A DNA stretch of 64,000 nucleotides. Origin: Ascaphus truei. Taxonomy: Eukaryota > Chordata > Amphibia > Anura > Ascaphidae. A program made the position numbers and the translations under genes. How positions within the stretch are numbered: position 1 is the first letter of the stretch; every line of letters starts with the position of its first letter. The notes beneath the pieces are model-generated. The model did no database searches, was not told the DNA's origin, and saw nothing but the letters and a program-made list of their open reading frames with translations. The DNA is taken from contig CM071571.1 in NCBI GenBank assembly GCA_036426205.1, forward strand, positions 117,415,706-117,479,705. The letters run 5' to 3'. Positions 35,046 to 47,586 of the stretch are shown here, one piece after another.

Positions 35046-36154
35046 ATGAGTGGATTGATAAAGGGGTGTAAATCAGTAATTGTGTAATTCCTTTAATAAA
35101 AAACATGGGAATCTATTTATGTGAAAATCGTTAAATACTTAAGACGTGGAACACTTAATGTTTATTACAGCTGACATATACAGTACTTACATATGTTTCT
35201 GCTATCTCATTGTTTTTTCATTAGGTCATTGGGCAATAGTAAACACCCTATACTAAGATAAGAAAAGTAATGAAAATAATTAGGAAAGAGCAAGCACTTA
35301 TTAGACTCATTAGCAAAGAAATTTATTTTGAAAGGTTGATCAGCCTGCAAGTTTCTCTCCAAATATGCACAACAAAAGCAAACTAGTTACCTTGCTCTAT
35401 TCTACTAGTTGCTAAGGTACTGCCAGGTGTGTTGACTGAAGTAGTGGAAATTTCTATCCATCTTATAAAAAATTGAAGAGCATGACTTGGTGAAATGTAA
35501 AACGAGCAAATATTCAACCTTATCCTGGAGGGCAGATCGGGATTCAGTCTATAATGTTGTCATGTCAACAGGGGCACTGCTGCTGTTCGTGATGCCACGC
35601 TATAAGTTATTCATATGAACACCGCAAACAAAAGGTCTAGCTTAACCAATTGCTGAACATTTTTTTTAACTGCAGTTTTTTACTCAGTTGGAAGACGAAG
35701 GCCCGGAGGTCACTCGCTCTGTGACAGAAATAAACTTAAAGGCCTTTAGGGTCAGCGGTGCTTTGCAAACAAGGCAATGCAACCAAATACACTAAGCTTT
35801 AGGCACAGAAGCTGTCCACATTTTTATAAGATCCTAAACTACTACGACTGGTGTTTCTCAGTTAACTTACGGCATACAATTTGCTCTTCTTTCTTTTTTT
35901 AAATATCAATCTCCTTTATTGTCCCTTCTTGCTGGGAATAGTTAATAGGTTTCTTCTGGAGTTAATCCTAGTGCCACTAGAATGAACACATTGACCCTAG
36001 TCTCTGAAACCTTATGTCTCATTACTGGCAGTGCAGTTATACTGACTATGAGGCAAGATGCTGTTTAAAGTACATTCTAAATGTGAAAATGACTTGCTGA
36101 CTTAATAACAAAGTATATTAAATAACCTAGCTCAATTTGTTATTTTCAATATAC
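35046..36154. other. AT-rich intergenic sequence
   Basis: Nothing recognised. Confidence 0.35.
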
Positions 36155-36285
36155 CCTATTTCCTTGATTGTAAGACACACCCTTGATTTAATAAAAAAAA
36201 ATTTGAGGGAAAAAAACCCACTATATTAAATGTACAGAATTTTTTTTTAAAACTAGCAGACAATAGCATACATTTAGCTACACTA

Positions 36286-36600
36286 GAGAGAGGCAGACAC
36301 AGAATGGGGAGAGAGACAGACACAGAATGGGGAGAGAGAGAAAGTATCGGATGAGCGGAGAGAGAATGGATGGATGGGGGGAAGGTGAGAATGGAAGGAA
36401 GGGGGGAGGGAGAGAATGGAGGGAAGTGGGGAAGGAGAGAATGGAGGGAAGGGAGGGAAGGAGAGAATGGAGGGAAGGGGAGCATGAGAATGGAGGGAAG
36501 GGGAGGGAGAGAATGGTGGGAAGGGTGAGGGAGAGAATGGTGGGAAAGGGGGAAGGGGAGTATGGAGGGAAGTGGAGGAGGGATAGAATGGAGTGACACA
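36286..36600. repeat. purine-rich minisatellite (GAGAATGGAGGGAAG-type)
   Basis: Variable units of about 20-35 bp built on GGAGAGAATGGAGGGAAG. Long frames on the minus strand here are Ser/Pro-rich artefacts. Confidence 0.9.
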
Positions 36601-36833
36601 CAGACACAAACACACACAGTTCCCTCTACACATCATGCAGTACACACAGAGATTTGACAGGGGGAGAGGGGGTGGGGTCACACAGACGCACACAGAAACA
36701 CAGGCAGATACACATGAGCACACACACACACTCAGAGACACACACACAGAGACACACACAGAGACACACACACACAGAGACACACACAGACACACACACA
36801 CAGAGACACACACACAGAGACACACACACTTCT
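36595..36833. repeat. CA/GAGACACACACA microsatellite
   Basis: Repeated ACACACAGAGACACACAC units, mixed with CACAGACGCAC near the left edge. Confidence 0.95.
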
Positions 36834-36835
36834 AC

Positions 36836-37250
36836 CACCCCGCCGGATAGCTGATAGTCGCGCGCGGGGTGGTGAGGAATGGGAGATGCAGCCAGCGGCA
36901 CTTCTGCAGCTGCACCGCCCAGCTGACGGTCGCCCGGGAGGATGGGAGAGACAGCCGGCACTTCTACCACCGCACCGCCCAGCTGATATTCGCACCCGGG
37001 GAGAGGAGGAGGGGGAGATGCGAGATGCAGCTGGCAGCACTTCTGCAGCTGCACCGCCCAGCTGATGGTCGCCCAAGGAGGGGGGGATGGGAAAGGCGGC
37101 CGGTACTTCGACCGTCGCACCGCCCAGCTGATAGTCATGCGCGGAGGGGGGGGGAGGGATGGGAAAGGCAGCCCAACCGGACAGCTGACAGTCACGCTGG
37201 GGGAGGCAATGGGAGATGCAGCCAGCACTTCAACCAGCCGCCAATGACAC
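36836..37250. repeat. minisatellite of about 75-90 bp units
   Basis: About five units, each with CACCGCCCAGCTGA followed by a purine-rich stretch, GGGAGATGCAGCC or GGGAAAGGCAGCC, and CACTTC. The final unit is the most diverged. Confidence 0.85.
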
Positions 37251-37370
37251 CAGCTTTTGGTAAGAGGTCCCTAGAAGTTTATTTGTTTTTAACATCCATT
37301 CTAAGACGCATCCCAATTTTACGCATGTATAAATGGGTAAAATGTGCGTCTTAGAATCGAGGAAATACGG

Positions 37371-37779
37371 TATACAATTTTTCTTGAGCCCCATGGTAAG
37401 TATTCAACATTTACTGTAGGAGTTTAAAAAATATTTTTCTGTGCCTAATCCGCCGGATTTTCTTTAAAAAAACCCAGCAGAAAATCCACAGTTTGGATTT
37501 TGACAGTTTTGGTTATCTCTACTGATAAGGTTACCAAGTGATACTGTGCAGATGGAGGAAAAGGAGAGGTCCCAGAACTGAGATCTGAGGTACACCAACA
37601 CACAGATCAACAGGAGACAAAAACATATTAGCAAAAGGCACAAAAAAGAACTGGTAGAGATGTGTGAGGAGAACCAGGATGTTTACATTCTGCAATGCAG
37701 GCTAACAAAACCCATAAATGCTTAGGTCATACAACAATTTACTAACTGGAATATATTACCGCATATCAGCTTTGTGAGA
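37371..37779. other. unassigned spacer
   Basis: Nothing recognised. Confidence 0.35.
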
Positions 37780-40485
37780 AATTCAGTTTGCTTCACCCAT
37801 TCAGCCCGCATGCTGAAAGACAGGCAATCTAAATACAACATCCAAGCTTTACGCTTAAAATCTGGTACCCCTACTTCCAACCCCCAAAAGATAGTAGATG
37901 AATTTGGCTCCTTCTATGAGACGCTCTATAATGGTGAGAAAGTGGCACACAATCCTAACACGAGCAGTAAGCTAAGAGACTTCCTGGCTAGCTCCAATCT
38001 GGTGAGATTGACAGAATCAGACAAAGCCGGCCTAAATGCCGACTTCACACATGAGGAGTTGACACAGGCCATTACGGAACTTAAACCTTCAAAGGCACCG
38101 GGGCCAGATGGCTTCTCAGGGTTATACTACAAGAAATTTATCAAGTTGCTTGCCCCACGGTTGCTCCAAGTATTCAACGCTATTTTAGCGGGAGCCCCCA
38201 TCCCCAAAGAGATGTTACAGGCGTCTATATCAATCATTCCTAAGCCAGGGAAAGACCCACTAGATTGCAAAAGTTATAGGCCCATATCACTAATCAATAC
38301 GGATATCAAGCTGTATGCTAAGTTGCTGGCCAATAGAATATGTCTTATCCTACCCAGACTTATACATCCAGATCAGGTCGGATTTATCAAGGGCAGACAA
38401 GCCGCAGATAATACCCGTCGATTTATAGATCTGATAGATTTGGCCACTAATGACACTGCTCAAAGTATGTTGTTAAGTCTGGACGCCGAAAAGGCTTTCG
38501 ATAGGATAGACTGGCCCTACCTGAAGGAGACGCTTGCGGCATTTGGCTTTGGAGATCGGGTGAGTGACGCGATTTTATCGCTGTACTCTGACCCCACCGC
38601 CAGGGTTGTGCATCAAGGCTACCCCTCTCGGCCCTTCCAAATTAAGAGTGGTACGAGACAGGGTTGCCCATTATCACCCCTCCTATTCGCCCTCTGTATC
38701 GAACCACTGGCGGCGCAAATCAGAGGAAACCCTGACATCTCAGGGTTAAACGCATACTCCCAAACCCATAAAGCGGCCCTGTACGCAGATGACATCCTCT
38801 TGATGATCACTAAACCCCTCACCTCACTACCGAACCTATTTGACCTGCTGAACCGGTTTTCTAAAATTTCCGGCTTCAAAATCAATCAGTCCAAATCTGA
38901 GGCTCTCAATGTCAATCTCCCCAGACACATAGAAAAATTATTAAAACTAAACTTTAAATTTCACTGGCAACACAAATCTATAAAATATCTGGGTGTCCAC
39001 ATCACCAGAAACGTCAAAGAAATATACGACGCAAATTACCCCAACCTAATCCGGACCCTAAAATCAGACCTACAAAAGTGGACATCTAAAAGGATCTCCT
39101 GGATAGGAAGAATCCATAGTGTTAAAATGAACTTACTCCCCCGTATCTTATATCTCTTCCAAACTCTCTCAGTGCCACTCAGATTGAAGGACCTGCACTC
39201 ACTTCAATCCGACATCTCCAAGTTTATATGGGGAGGTAAAAAACCAAGAGTCAACAAAATCAATATGAAAAGGCCGGTCTTGGCTGGGGGCCTAGCGGTA
39301 CCCTGCCTGTTATCATATTACAAAGCGGCACAGTTGAGCCAAATTATACAATGGCAGTCGGACCCGAGATCCAAGAGATGGGTCGAATTAGAGAGCGCAG
39401 CATGTGAACCTATAGAATTAAGTAATCTAATCTGGCTCCCCAAAACAGTGCGAAAAGGCGCTAATACACCGCTATCCTCAATGACCAACTCATTGTCAAT
39501 CTGGGAGGCCGCAAAATTTAAACATTCCCTCACAACGACACGCTCTATGATGTCACCCCTGTGGAACAATTCCGAGTTCGTGCCAGGCCTATCGGTAGGC
39601 AATATATCAATTTGGAAAAAGAAAGGTTATAATCGGATTAAAGATCTGGAAGGCCATGACAGAAAAATTAAGACGTTTGATCATGTCAGATTAGAAAAAG
39701 AGATCCCCCACTCAGAATTCTTTAGATACCTCCAGATCAGGGCGTTCTACAACAAATTTGCCCCGTACCCACCATTGACATCCTTCGAAAAGCTCTGTCT
39801 GGCAGAGACCGACACAAAGGGACTTACCTCGCGGCTATACAGCGAGGTGATCAGTTCTAGTGAACAAGCCCATGAGATACCCTCATTTAGATAACGATGG
39901 GAAGCAGACATCGGGGAATGTCTGGAAGACGAGGACTGGAGTGCTATTTTTCTAGCCACAGCAAAGTGTTCCATATGTACCACCCTCAAGGAGAACGCAT
40001 ATAAGGTCCTGATGCGATGGTACCTTACCCCACTAAAATTATCAAGGTTCGTGCCGGGATCCTCCCCGATGTGCCCACGCCAATGTGGAGGATCAGCAGA
40101 CCTGCTACATATGCTGTGGTCTTGCCCGCGGATCTCCTCATTTTGGGAGACAATTAGACTTTGGATACAGAGACTGTTTGATCTCACTATTCCCCCAGAC
40201 CCGTGGCTGTTTCTCTTGAACAGACCACTAGCGGGTCTCTCTAAAGCTCACAATAAACTTATTGCTCACTTTGCAATTGCAACGCGGTGTGAGATCGCAG
40301 CACTATGGAAAAGCTCAGACATACCAACCATCCCAAAAATTCGGAATCGTATTTGGTTTATCTGCCAGATGGAAAAGTTAACGAGTCTGGTTAACGACAC
40401 TGGCGACAATTATCTAAAAGTCTGGACGCCTTGGTTGGCACAGACAGATATCCCGGGGATAGAAAGGACATCAATCTGGCTATGA
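37780..40485 (+). pseudogene. LINE ORF2: reverse transcriptase and C-terminal zinc knuckle, one internal stop
   Basis: The frame is open from 37726 (start unclear because of truncation) to a TAA at 39892, then continues in the same frame to 40485. Motifs in order: 'SKAPGPDGFSGLYYKKF' (about residue 108), 'GFIKGRQAADNTRR', 'SLDAEKAFDRIDW' with the catalytic Asp, 'GTRQGCPLSPLLFALCIEPL', 'ALYADDILLM' with the catalytic Asp pair (about residue 340), and 'IKYLGVHI'. After the stop come 'NAYKVLMRWYLTPLKLSRF' and a C-x3-C-x7-H-x4-C zinc knuckle (40072-40125). This layout is typical of amphibian L1/Tx1-group LINEs. The lone TAA falls between conserved blocks and is the only clear lesion, so the copy is fairly young. 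Without the endonuclease it cannot act alone. Confidence 0.9.
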
Positions 40486-41107
40486 TAGTTTTCAGGTCCG
40501 TTCTCCTTGGGAGAGGTGTACTACACCCATGCTCTGCATCGGATGACCACATTCCAGCCAGGCAACACACCTAGAGAGGCCGCATAACAACTCTAAGACA
40601 CACTCACGATCACTAACACCCACCCCCCCCCCCCAACTTCCCACCCCCCCCTCCCCCCCCCCCCTTTTTTTTTTTTTCCTCTTGGTTCAATGTTTGTCTA
40701 CCGGTTTGTCCGTCCGTATGGTTGATTGTTTGTCGGTCTCCACGTTTGTTTGTCTACCCATGTAGTTGTCTATCTGTCTATGTATACGTCGTCTGGATGA
40801 GTAGGGTGTCAGACGGTTAGCCGATTGGGAAGTTATTGACTAGGGGACAGAGAATGTACACCTGATCCCCCCCGATTAGAAGGGGGGTATGACACCGTAA
40901 TATGGACTCTGACTGCAAGCCATGTCTTGATACCCCTTTAAGCTCACCAGTCTGACCACAAGTTGAAGTTCTATTCCACTGATATTAGTAGAGTTATATT
41001 TCCGGATACAAGGAGAATCACCATGACATAATGTATCGTGTAATGTATTGTACTGTATACTATTATAAACCAATAAAATTAAGTTACAAAAAAAAAAAAA
41101 AAAAAAA
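37780..41107 (+). mobile_element. L1/Tx1-type LINE, 5'-truncated, with poly(A) tail
   Basis: A non-LTR retrotransposon that starts inside ORF2, just before the reverse transcriptase domain. ORF1 and the apurinic endonuclease are missing. The 3' untranslated region (40486-41087) has a C-rich/T-rich tract (40620-40678), an AATAAA at 41072-41077 and 20 A residues at 41088-41107. Five-prime truncation plus poly(A) is the usual product of target-primed reverse transcription. No convincing target duplication could be matched. Confidence 0.85.
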
Positions 41108-41789
41108 TAATAAGGCTTATTAAGTGCGTGAAATCAATCAAAAGATACTGGATGTATTTGATAGATATGTCACTATGGGACATATTGAAAATGTTTTGCA
41201 AAGCTGTGAAGCACATACAGCTCATTCATGTGAGTGGAATGCAATGTGCTTTACAAGTTAGTACAGTACCACTTAGCAAATATGTTCATATCTTAAATAA
41301 CTGTAACATTATCTTCTTCTTTTTAATTTCTGAATTTAACAATAATATATATACGTATGTATACCACTGCAGTGATGTAAAATTGTATTTTAGACTAGTC
41401 CCTTACAATTTTAGCACAGGACATTAAAGGCACATACTTACATTTTTGCGTCATAAGATATTTTCCAATGCTGGAAGTCACGTTATGACCCATTAAAGTG
41501 AATGGTCCATTGTGTCTAACAGCACAGCACCACCTACATATTGGCTTTAAGGGGCATATCCACAGAAGTCCTTCATTTTTGCACTAATAACATGATGTTC
41601 CCAAAATCAAAAACGGACATTATCTTTCCAATGTTTCACTGGTATCCTCAAATAATTTTTCCTTTAAAAACAACGTCCCTGGCTAATGCAGCGTTTGCCA
41701 GCTAAGGTCGGGATAAGTGCTATCCCAGCGCTAACTGGCTCCTGTTAGCAAGAGGATAAGGAAGATGCCAACTATAAATTGCAATGCCA
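41108..41789. other. AT-rich intergenic sequence
   Basis: Nothing recognised. Confidence 0.35.
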
Positions 41790-41791
41790 TA

Positions 41792-42123
41792 CAGGCACAC
41801 CCCGGTTTAAGGACACTCACTTTAAGTACACTCGCGAGTAAGTACATATCGCTCAATAGGAAAACGGCAGCTCACGCATGCACCTGTCAGCACGTCCTGA
41901 ACAGCAATACCGGCTCTCTACCTGTACCGAAGCTGTGCGCAACCGGGGAGCCTATAGAGCCTGTTACACATGTGTTATTTACATCAGTTATGCACGTATA
42001 TGACGATTGCCGTACAGTTCATGCATCAATAAGTAGGAAAAAGGTAGTGCTTCACTTTAAGTACATTTTCGCTTTACATACATGCTCCGGTCCCATTGCG
42101 TACGTTAATGCGGGGTATGCCTG
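41792..42123. mobile_element. Tigger-type MITE 3
   Basis: CAGGCACACCCCGGTTTAAG at the left and ...CGGGGTATGCCTG at the right, flanked by TA (41790-41791 and 42124-42125). Subterminal 'CACTTTAAGTACA' occurs in direct order near both ends (41818 and 42052). 332 bp, no coding sequence. Confidence 0.75.
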
Positions 42124-43326
42124 TATATACCAGGCATCCTCTTTCCCAATTTAAAAACATGTAACTGGACCCATTAGAAGCCATAGTGGCCATGAAGGCA
42201 TGCATTATGCATGCCTTTATGACCACTAAAGTAACCAGGAGGTTAATAAAACATTTACAGGTTGTATAGCACCTGCAGCAAAAGTTTACATTGACGAGGT
42301 TGTCGGCTTGTAATGCTTTGGCTAATGGATTAAACTAAATGACCTTACTTATGAGAAGAAAAACAGGTAGTATTTAACTTAAGAATGTATGATATAGGAT
42401 GTAAATACAATATTAATGCTGCACACCATACAATAAATAGCAGATACTTGCTGTTACCAGTGCTCCTGGTCCAAGGGAGTCCCTGTCAGTGAAAAAACTC
42501 CAGAATAAGCAAAAAAAGGAGGTTCAGGGCCCTGCGGATTTCCAAGAAAATGTATTAGATAAGCACAACGTTTCAACCAACAAGCGTGGATGTAACATTG
42601 GGACTTTTTTGTCGTTTGTTGTATACATTACGACACTCCTCAGTTGCTCTCCTATGGACACACATATTATAGTGTAGTGGGTTTGGGTATTGAGCTTGCT
42701 AGGACTGTGTATGTTGTTAAGTATTTAACAGACTTCTGAGGATCTACCCCTAAGTTCCTTATCCAAGGTTGCATAGAGCTGACTTCAAACAGAATCACTC
42801 ACTTCAAACAGAATGACATTACCACTAATTTAATATGCTGTATTAACCTACTGACTCCATATGATCAAAGTAATTCAACATGTAATAGCATGTACTTGTT
42901 TGGACTAGCAAGGTTAACTAACTAATGCCCCCTGAATGCTGTATAACTTACATTGCTTATTGATAACACTTCAAGTAGAAGGTACATACTGTAATTAACT
43001 AACTATGCTCTCCTTGTCTTGATCTATTTCCCCTATATTCTTGTCAAACTTTGTGTACATTTTATGTTCTATAGACCAGTCTATAAATAATATAAGTCTG
43101 TTTTTGGTTACAATATTTGCCAAGATAAACTCATTTTCTACATGCAAAATATGTCACAAATGTCAGTTTGTAACATCATAGGCAAGACGGCAGGTAATAT
43201 CTTGTAAAAATTAGCTGGTGCAATAATGGACACAAAAAACCAACATGGACATTAAAGTGTAATTTTGCCCAGTTTTGTCCTAGTTGTACAGCCAGGTGAT
43301 AAAAAGCCCACCATATTTTTAAAAGG
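42124..43326. other. unassigned sequence with a short palindrome and a hammerhead-like remnant
   Basis: A palindrome GTGGCCATGAAGGCATGCAT with its complement lies at 42188-42229. On the minus strand GTTGGTTGAAACGTTGTGC near 42565-42583 is the 3' half of the hammerhead-like motif; the 5' half is not recognisable. Confidence 0.4.
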
Positions 43327-43747
43327 TGGCACGGTCAGAGACCACCAATCTTACAAGCAACAGAACTGGAGGGAACCCAGATACCAGGGACGCGATAGTA
43401 CGCTTTAACAGGCGGGTTCAGGAGGCTCTCCCCCAGCCCCCCATTCCTATTTTCTCGCCCCTCCTTACCGACCCCCTATTTCCCCCCCCCACACAGTTAT
43501 CCCCTCTCCCCCATCCTATGGTATGTTACGTATGGTCTATATGTGCAATAGTTGCTAATCTACTTGGGGTTGTGTGTTGTCACAGTTCGTCTTGTCTTGT
43601 GTTGTCCTGTTGTCATACCCAACACAATGTAATATTTTTGTTGGTCTGATGAACAATATACTCATTGCACATGTTCATGCTATGTTATAATTGTATCTGG
43701 ACCTTATTTGAATAAAAAATACAAGTTATGAAAATTAAAAAAAATGA
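43327..43747 (+). mobile_element. LINE 3' end, 5'-truncated
   Basis: A C-rich 3' untranslated stretch, then 'TTTGAATAAAAAATACAAG' with an AATAAA signal and an A-rich end at about 43737-43745. The layout resembles the 3' untranslated region of the L1-type LINE ending at 41107. No reverse transcriptase motif is included. Confidence 0.4.
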
Positions 43748-45719
43748 GTTTCTTGAACTTGCTGGGATTTTGTGTTTTTATTAAAGATGGAGCAGATAAG
43801 AATGACTAGAGAGGCTTTACTGATGCTTGAACAAATTACTTTAAAGCATTCACTGCAAATTTTTGCTACAGAACCATTTCCCCTTGCATCAAAACAGTTT
43901 GTTTATGAATAAATGAAGGTTGTCTCTTTTTGACAACTACTATACATTTTATAAAGTGATAATTAAATGAGTAGATAAAATGAATATACTGTAGAGAATA
44001 ACAACTCTTCATAATTTTACTATCTAGCAATTTTTAAAAAAAATCTTTCAGGTGCAGAGATTATGTACAATTATACTAATAATACATGGATGAAAACAAT
44101 TGTTTTTTAATCAGCATGTGTTACATCATTTTAGTTCTGTAAGATATGTGTTTGCACTTTAACAAGTATGAGGAAAATGAATAAAATTAAGTAAAGAAGA
44201 CAATATCTGTTTGAAGCACTAAATAGCACTGTTGAAAAATGTGATTTTTTTAAAATTTCATTTAAACCACAGAGAAATACCGTAAATTAAAAAGGGGAGT
44301 GGATTATAAAACAAAAACAAGATTTAAAATACTGTATAACATGTAGTCCATTAGTTTGCAGAAAGTTCAAATAAACGTCCCCACAATTTACAATGTAGCA
44401 GTTTATTATACAATTCAACAAAAGATTAATAATTTAAATAAACTAGATGAATCTGAAAGAATTTTGCCCCTCAAATTTAATGGCAACAAGTTTTAAATCA
44501 TGAACTTGGAGTATAAAAATAGGGGCAGAATACATGATTAACCTGTAAGAGAGAAAGAGAGTTCATGCAAGAGCAAAGAGTAAAGCGGAGACATGGGAGC
44601 AGAGGATTAAGCTTGCATTGTATCAGAAGAAGGGAGTGGCAAGAAAGAAAGCGCTTTATTTCTTAGTTGAAAGTTAGTTTTGTAACTGCTCTAATTAAGC
44701 AAATACTGTCACATGACTTATTTCTACTGCTGTCAGCTGTAAATCTAACTTTGGTTAAATTGTCACATGAGCTTGATTGAGAAATCTTGTAGAAGGCAAA
44801 CAATTAAAATAAATGTCACCTTCCCTAATTTTATATTTTTAGTTGTAAGGAACAAGAAATGGCTAAGGAAGGCAAACAGTCCATAAGGAGGGATATACTG
44901 TACAGTATAGTGGAAAGTGCAGCCCAGAAAACAATCTAAGCTTTCACCTACGGCCCTAAACAACTTACCCGGGTTGCTAACTAGACCCAAGTCAATTGAG
45001 GACAGGTTACTCCTTTTAGATTTTGTAAACATTTCTCAAAGAATTATGCAATTTTTTTTAGCCCAAAGTAGTTTATGAAAAAAAATGAACCATAAAAAAT
45101 GTTACTGAAAAAACCCCCAAAACAAAACACACATTTGACCTGCTTTTCTTTTAGCAACTTTGTCACATTGTGACATTGTTTTCTGTTTAGTGCCAAGTAA
45201 TGCAAACAGGGAGCAGTAACAAGAGGATCCAGGTAGTAGAACCAGTGCCAAGAAAAGCTCAGAGTCGGGTTAAAAAGGTTCATGATCAAACATTCCAAAT
45301 CAAAACAGGCAGCAAAAACAGAAAGGTAAGGTGGAAAATTGAGTTCACGGAAGGCAGCAGAACAAGAAAAGTCTGGTGAGAAGCCAAGATCAGGCAGTAG
45401 AACAGGATATGCACGGTCGCAGGCAGAGATCAGAACCTGGTGCAGGACAGGTCCAGAAAGAGAAGATAGTAATGGTTTTGGGCAGGTAGCAGTGGCCCCA
45501 GCTATTTCGCTACTGCTAGTTAGCCGTGGCCCTTTATCCACTGTGGGACAATTCACTGCATCCGTTTCGTCGCCGCTAATTTAATCAGTGTAATATTAAG
45601 GTTAGGGTTAAGGTTAGGATTTCTTCAAGAAAATAAATCATACAGGTAGAAAGGGAAATATTAGGGGTTAGGATTTCTTCAAGGTCTCTATAACAGGGCC
45701 TTTCCCCTGTCTAAAAGGC
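43748..45719. other. AT-rich intergenic sequence
   Basis: No recognised gene. A 170-codon minus-strand open frame at 45044-45556 lacks any motif and spans 'GGCAGAGATCAGAACC'-type sequence seen in LTR-retrotransposon remains. Three TTAGGG-like units at 45600-45616 are too few to call telomeric. Confidence 0.35.
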
Positions 45720-46165
45720 TTCCAAAATAAAGCCTGTCTTTAGCTGATGAGTCCAGCAGGAATCTGGTTAATTTCAGCAGGATTTAATTGATCAGTTTGC
45801 ACCTGGCTCATCAAGCAGTCTTAAAAGCCTGCCGAACAGGGAGAGTCTTTGCTGCCAAAGAGATCCCAGGGGAAGAGACACTCACTTCCAAGGAACACCG
45901 GCCCCTGGAAGCCGGCAGAGGGAACCCCCACAAACACCACCCCAGACCCTGGACTGACATGTCAAAGGTTGATTAGAAGCCTAGCCTTCCAGACCTCAGA
46001 TAGGAACTGCTGAATGTTAGTCAGTCCCGTACATGGGGCAAGGCCTTGTTGTTGTTTTCTGCTTGTTTTGCTGATATGAAGCTGGTTTCTGTTTGTTTAA
46101 AGTTGCTGGCTAATAAATCCTATGTTTATTTCTGCTAAAGATGACTCTGGTGTTCTATCCTCTGC
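45720..46165 (+). mobile_element. possible LTR fragment
   Basis: A TTAAAAGCC TATA-like element near 45822 and AATAAA at about 46111, 20-30 bases before a pyrimidine-rich end, give an LTR-like order. Ends and target duplication are not resolved, and no related copy lies in the window. Confidence 0.2.
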
Positions 46166-47280
46166 ACACATCTCCTACAGTCTCCTTGGGCATTGCCCTT
46201 GGCTTGGATGCGGTAGCACTACTCCCCTGCATTACCCTTTGGCTCCCCCTACCACCAAGATGCCTCCGTCCATCGTGGCAGCATAACTCCCTGTTCATCT
46301 GCAGAAGCAATGTGTCCAAGTGGTGAACTATCCAGGCAGTCATGTCCAGCTGTGAAACAGCCATGGAAAACTGCCCTAGACCCGGTAGTAGACAAGCAAG
46401 ATACTGTATAATGGTTTAGAGTGCAGACAAAGCTCACGGCAGGAATCAGAGCAGCACGACAAAATGGTTCTGGGGACAGCCTACGGTTCATATGATTGCA
46501 TGCAGTCAAAATGCTAATGAGTATTACCAGGTATGACAGCAAAGGAGCTAACTAGCAGCTACTGTAGAAAACTCAGTGGCATCTCCACTCCGACTGACTA
46601 AGAATGCAGGATCAAATCCTGCAGGTGAAAAGTCAATAGAGGAGGAACTTAGGTTTATACAGTTTATGTTGGTGGAACAGTTAAGAAAACTGGGAATCGG
46701 GGTTGCTCTAGTTTGCATATATTTGTTAACATTTCGTCACACTATGACCATTAGCCTCTGTGCCAGAGACTAACTACTGGGAAAGACATGTGGTTTCTAG
46801 ACACATAACCACATACTTGTATGTTATATTCTCATCACAGTTTATTAACAAACACTGAACGTGGCATATCATTAGAGATACATTAGCATGAAAAATACAT
46901 TAACTTTACATAAGAAAGTTTGTACCTTTAATATTTCTTATGCTGGTGCTTTTAGCCAACTTTGCCCCTTCTGTTCGTTATGTAATAGCTTCTTGAACTA
47001 CGATCAGAGCGGTGTCTGACTATGACTTTTAAACCATACCTTTGAATAATACCCAACCAACCTATGCCTCGTTTATGCCTCAGATATGGTTCTAATATTC
47101 AATCTATCCTATGAAATAGTTACCTTAAAAATATGACTGTCTGCTTTGTAAAGCCTCCTCCCATCATGACATTGCAAACACTTTTTCTACTTCTTTTGCT
47201 CTTTTTTTTTTCAGCATCTTCGATATAGCATTCAGTGGCTACATGTCATTTTTTGTAGAACAGTGGAAGTAGAAAATAGG
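46166..47280. other. unassigned sequence
   Basis: Nothing recognised. GCAGGATCAAATCCTGC at about 46604-46620 resembles a tRNA T-arm but has no other arm around it. Confidence 0.35.
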
Positions 47281-47470
47281 TTCTTTCAAAATTCACAATA
47301 GGAGATCCAGGGCACTCACGCAAAAAATCCTCGATCATAAAGACAGGGAACCCAGGTATAGAAAAATAGTGAAGGCTTTATTAGAACATGGTGAAAGTGA
47401 TAATCTCAGAAAGAATGTGTCCTCCCACGCATTTCATGCAACAGTTGCGCTTTCTCAAGGAGAAATATTA
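47281..47470 (-). repeat. repeat with decayed hammerhead-like motif
   Basis: On the minus strand CCTTGAGAAAGCGCAACTG is followed by TTGCATGAAATGCGTGGG (about 47424-47461), a stem-flanked GAAA core with CTTGAGAAAG in place of CTGANGAAG. It matches the motif in the arms of the element at 15702-19879. The block starts with 'GATCCAGGGCACTC', like the 8757 and 60421 repeats. Confidence 0.45.
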
Positions 47471-47507
47471 ACATATTAGCATATATTAGCATTAGCATAT
47501 TAACAAT

Positions 47508-47586
47508 TTGATATGTTAAATTGGTTTAAAGGATGTGACATCACTTTAAGGGATGATGTCACATCCTTTAAACTAATTTAACATAT
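47508..47586. repeat. short palindrome, 34-bp arms
   Basis: GATATGTTAAATTGGTTTAA...GACATCA and its complement around a 10-bp loop, with a few mismatches. Confidence 0.8.

Larger units (their letters stand above)
36155..37370. mobile_element. TA-flanked DNA transposon filled with tandem repeats
   Basis: Left CCCTATTTCCTTGATTGTAA and right end TTAGAATCGAGGAAATACGG are inverted repeats of about 28 bp with TA on both sides. The family end 'TACCGTATTTCCTCGATT' is the style of a Tc1/mariner-like MITE. The right subterminal part also has an internal inverted pair, 'TCTAAGACGCA' and 'TGCGTCTTAGA'. The interior is three tandem arrays and no transposase. Confidence 0.65.

Noticed and set aside
36286..37250. 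CRISPR-like regular repeats
   Set aside because: Units vary in length and sequence without unique spacers; these are ordinary vertebrate minisatellites.
36156..37354. Several long frames on both strands
   Set aside because: All are products of purine-rich, CA-rich and minisatellite arrays.
45044..45556. 170-codon minus-strand frame
   Set aside because: No recognisable domain or homologous copy in the window; composition unlike a real protein.
45600..45616. TTAGGG-like units, possible interstitial telomere
   Set aside because: Only about three imperfect units.
46604..46620. T-arm-like GCAGGATCAAATCCTGC, possible tRNA
   Set aside because: No acceptor, D or anticodon arms at the required distances.
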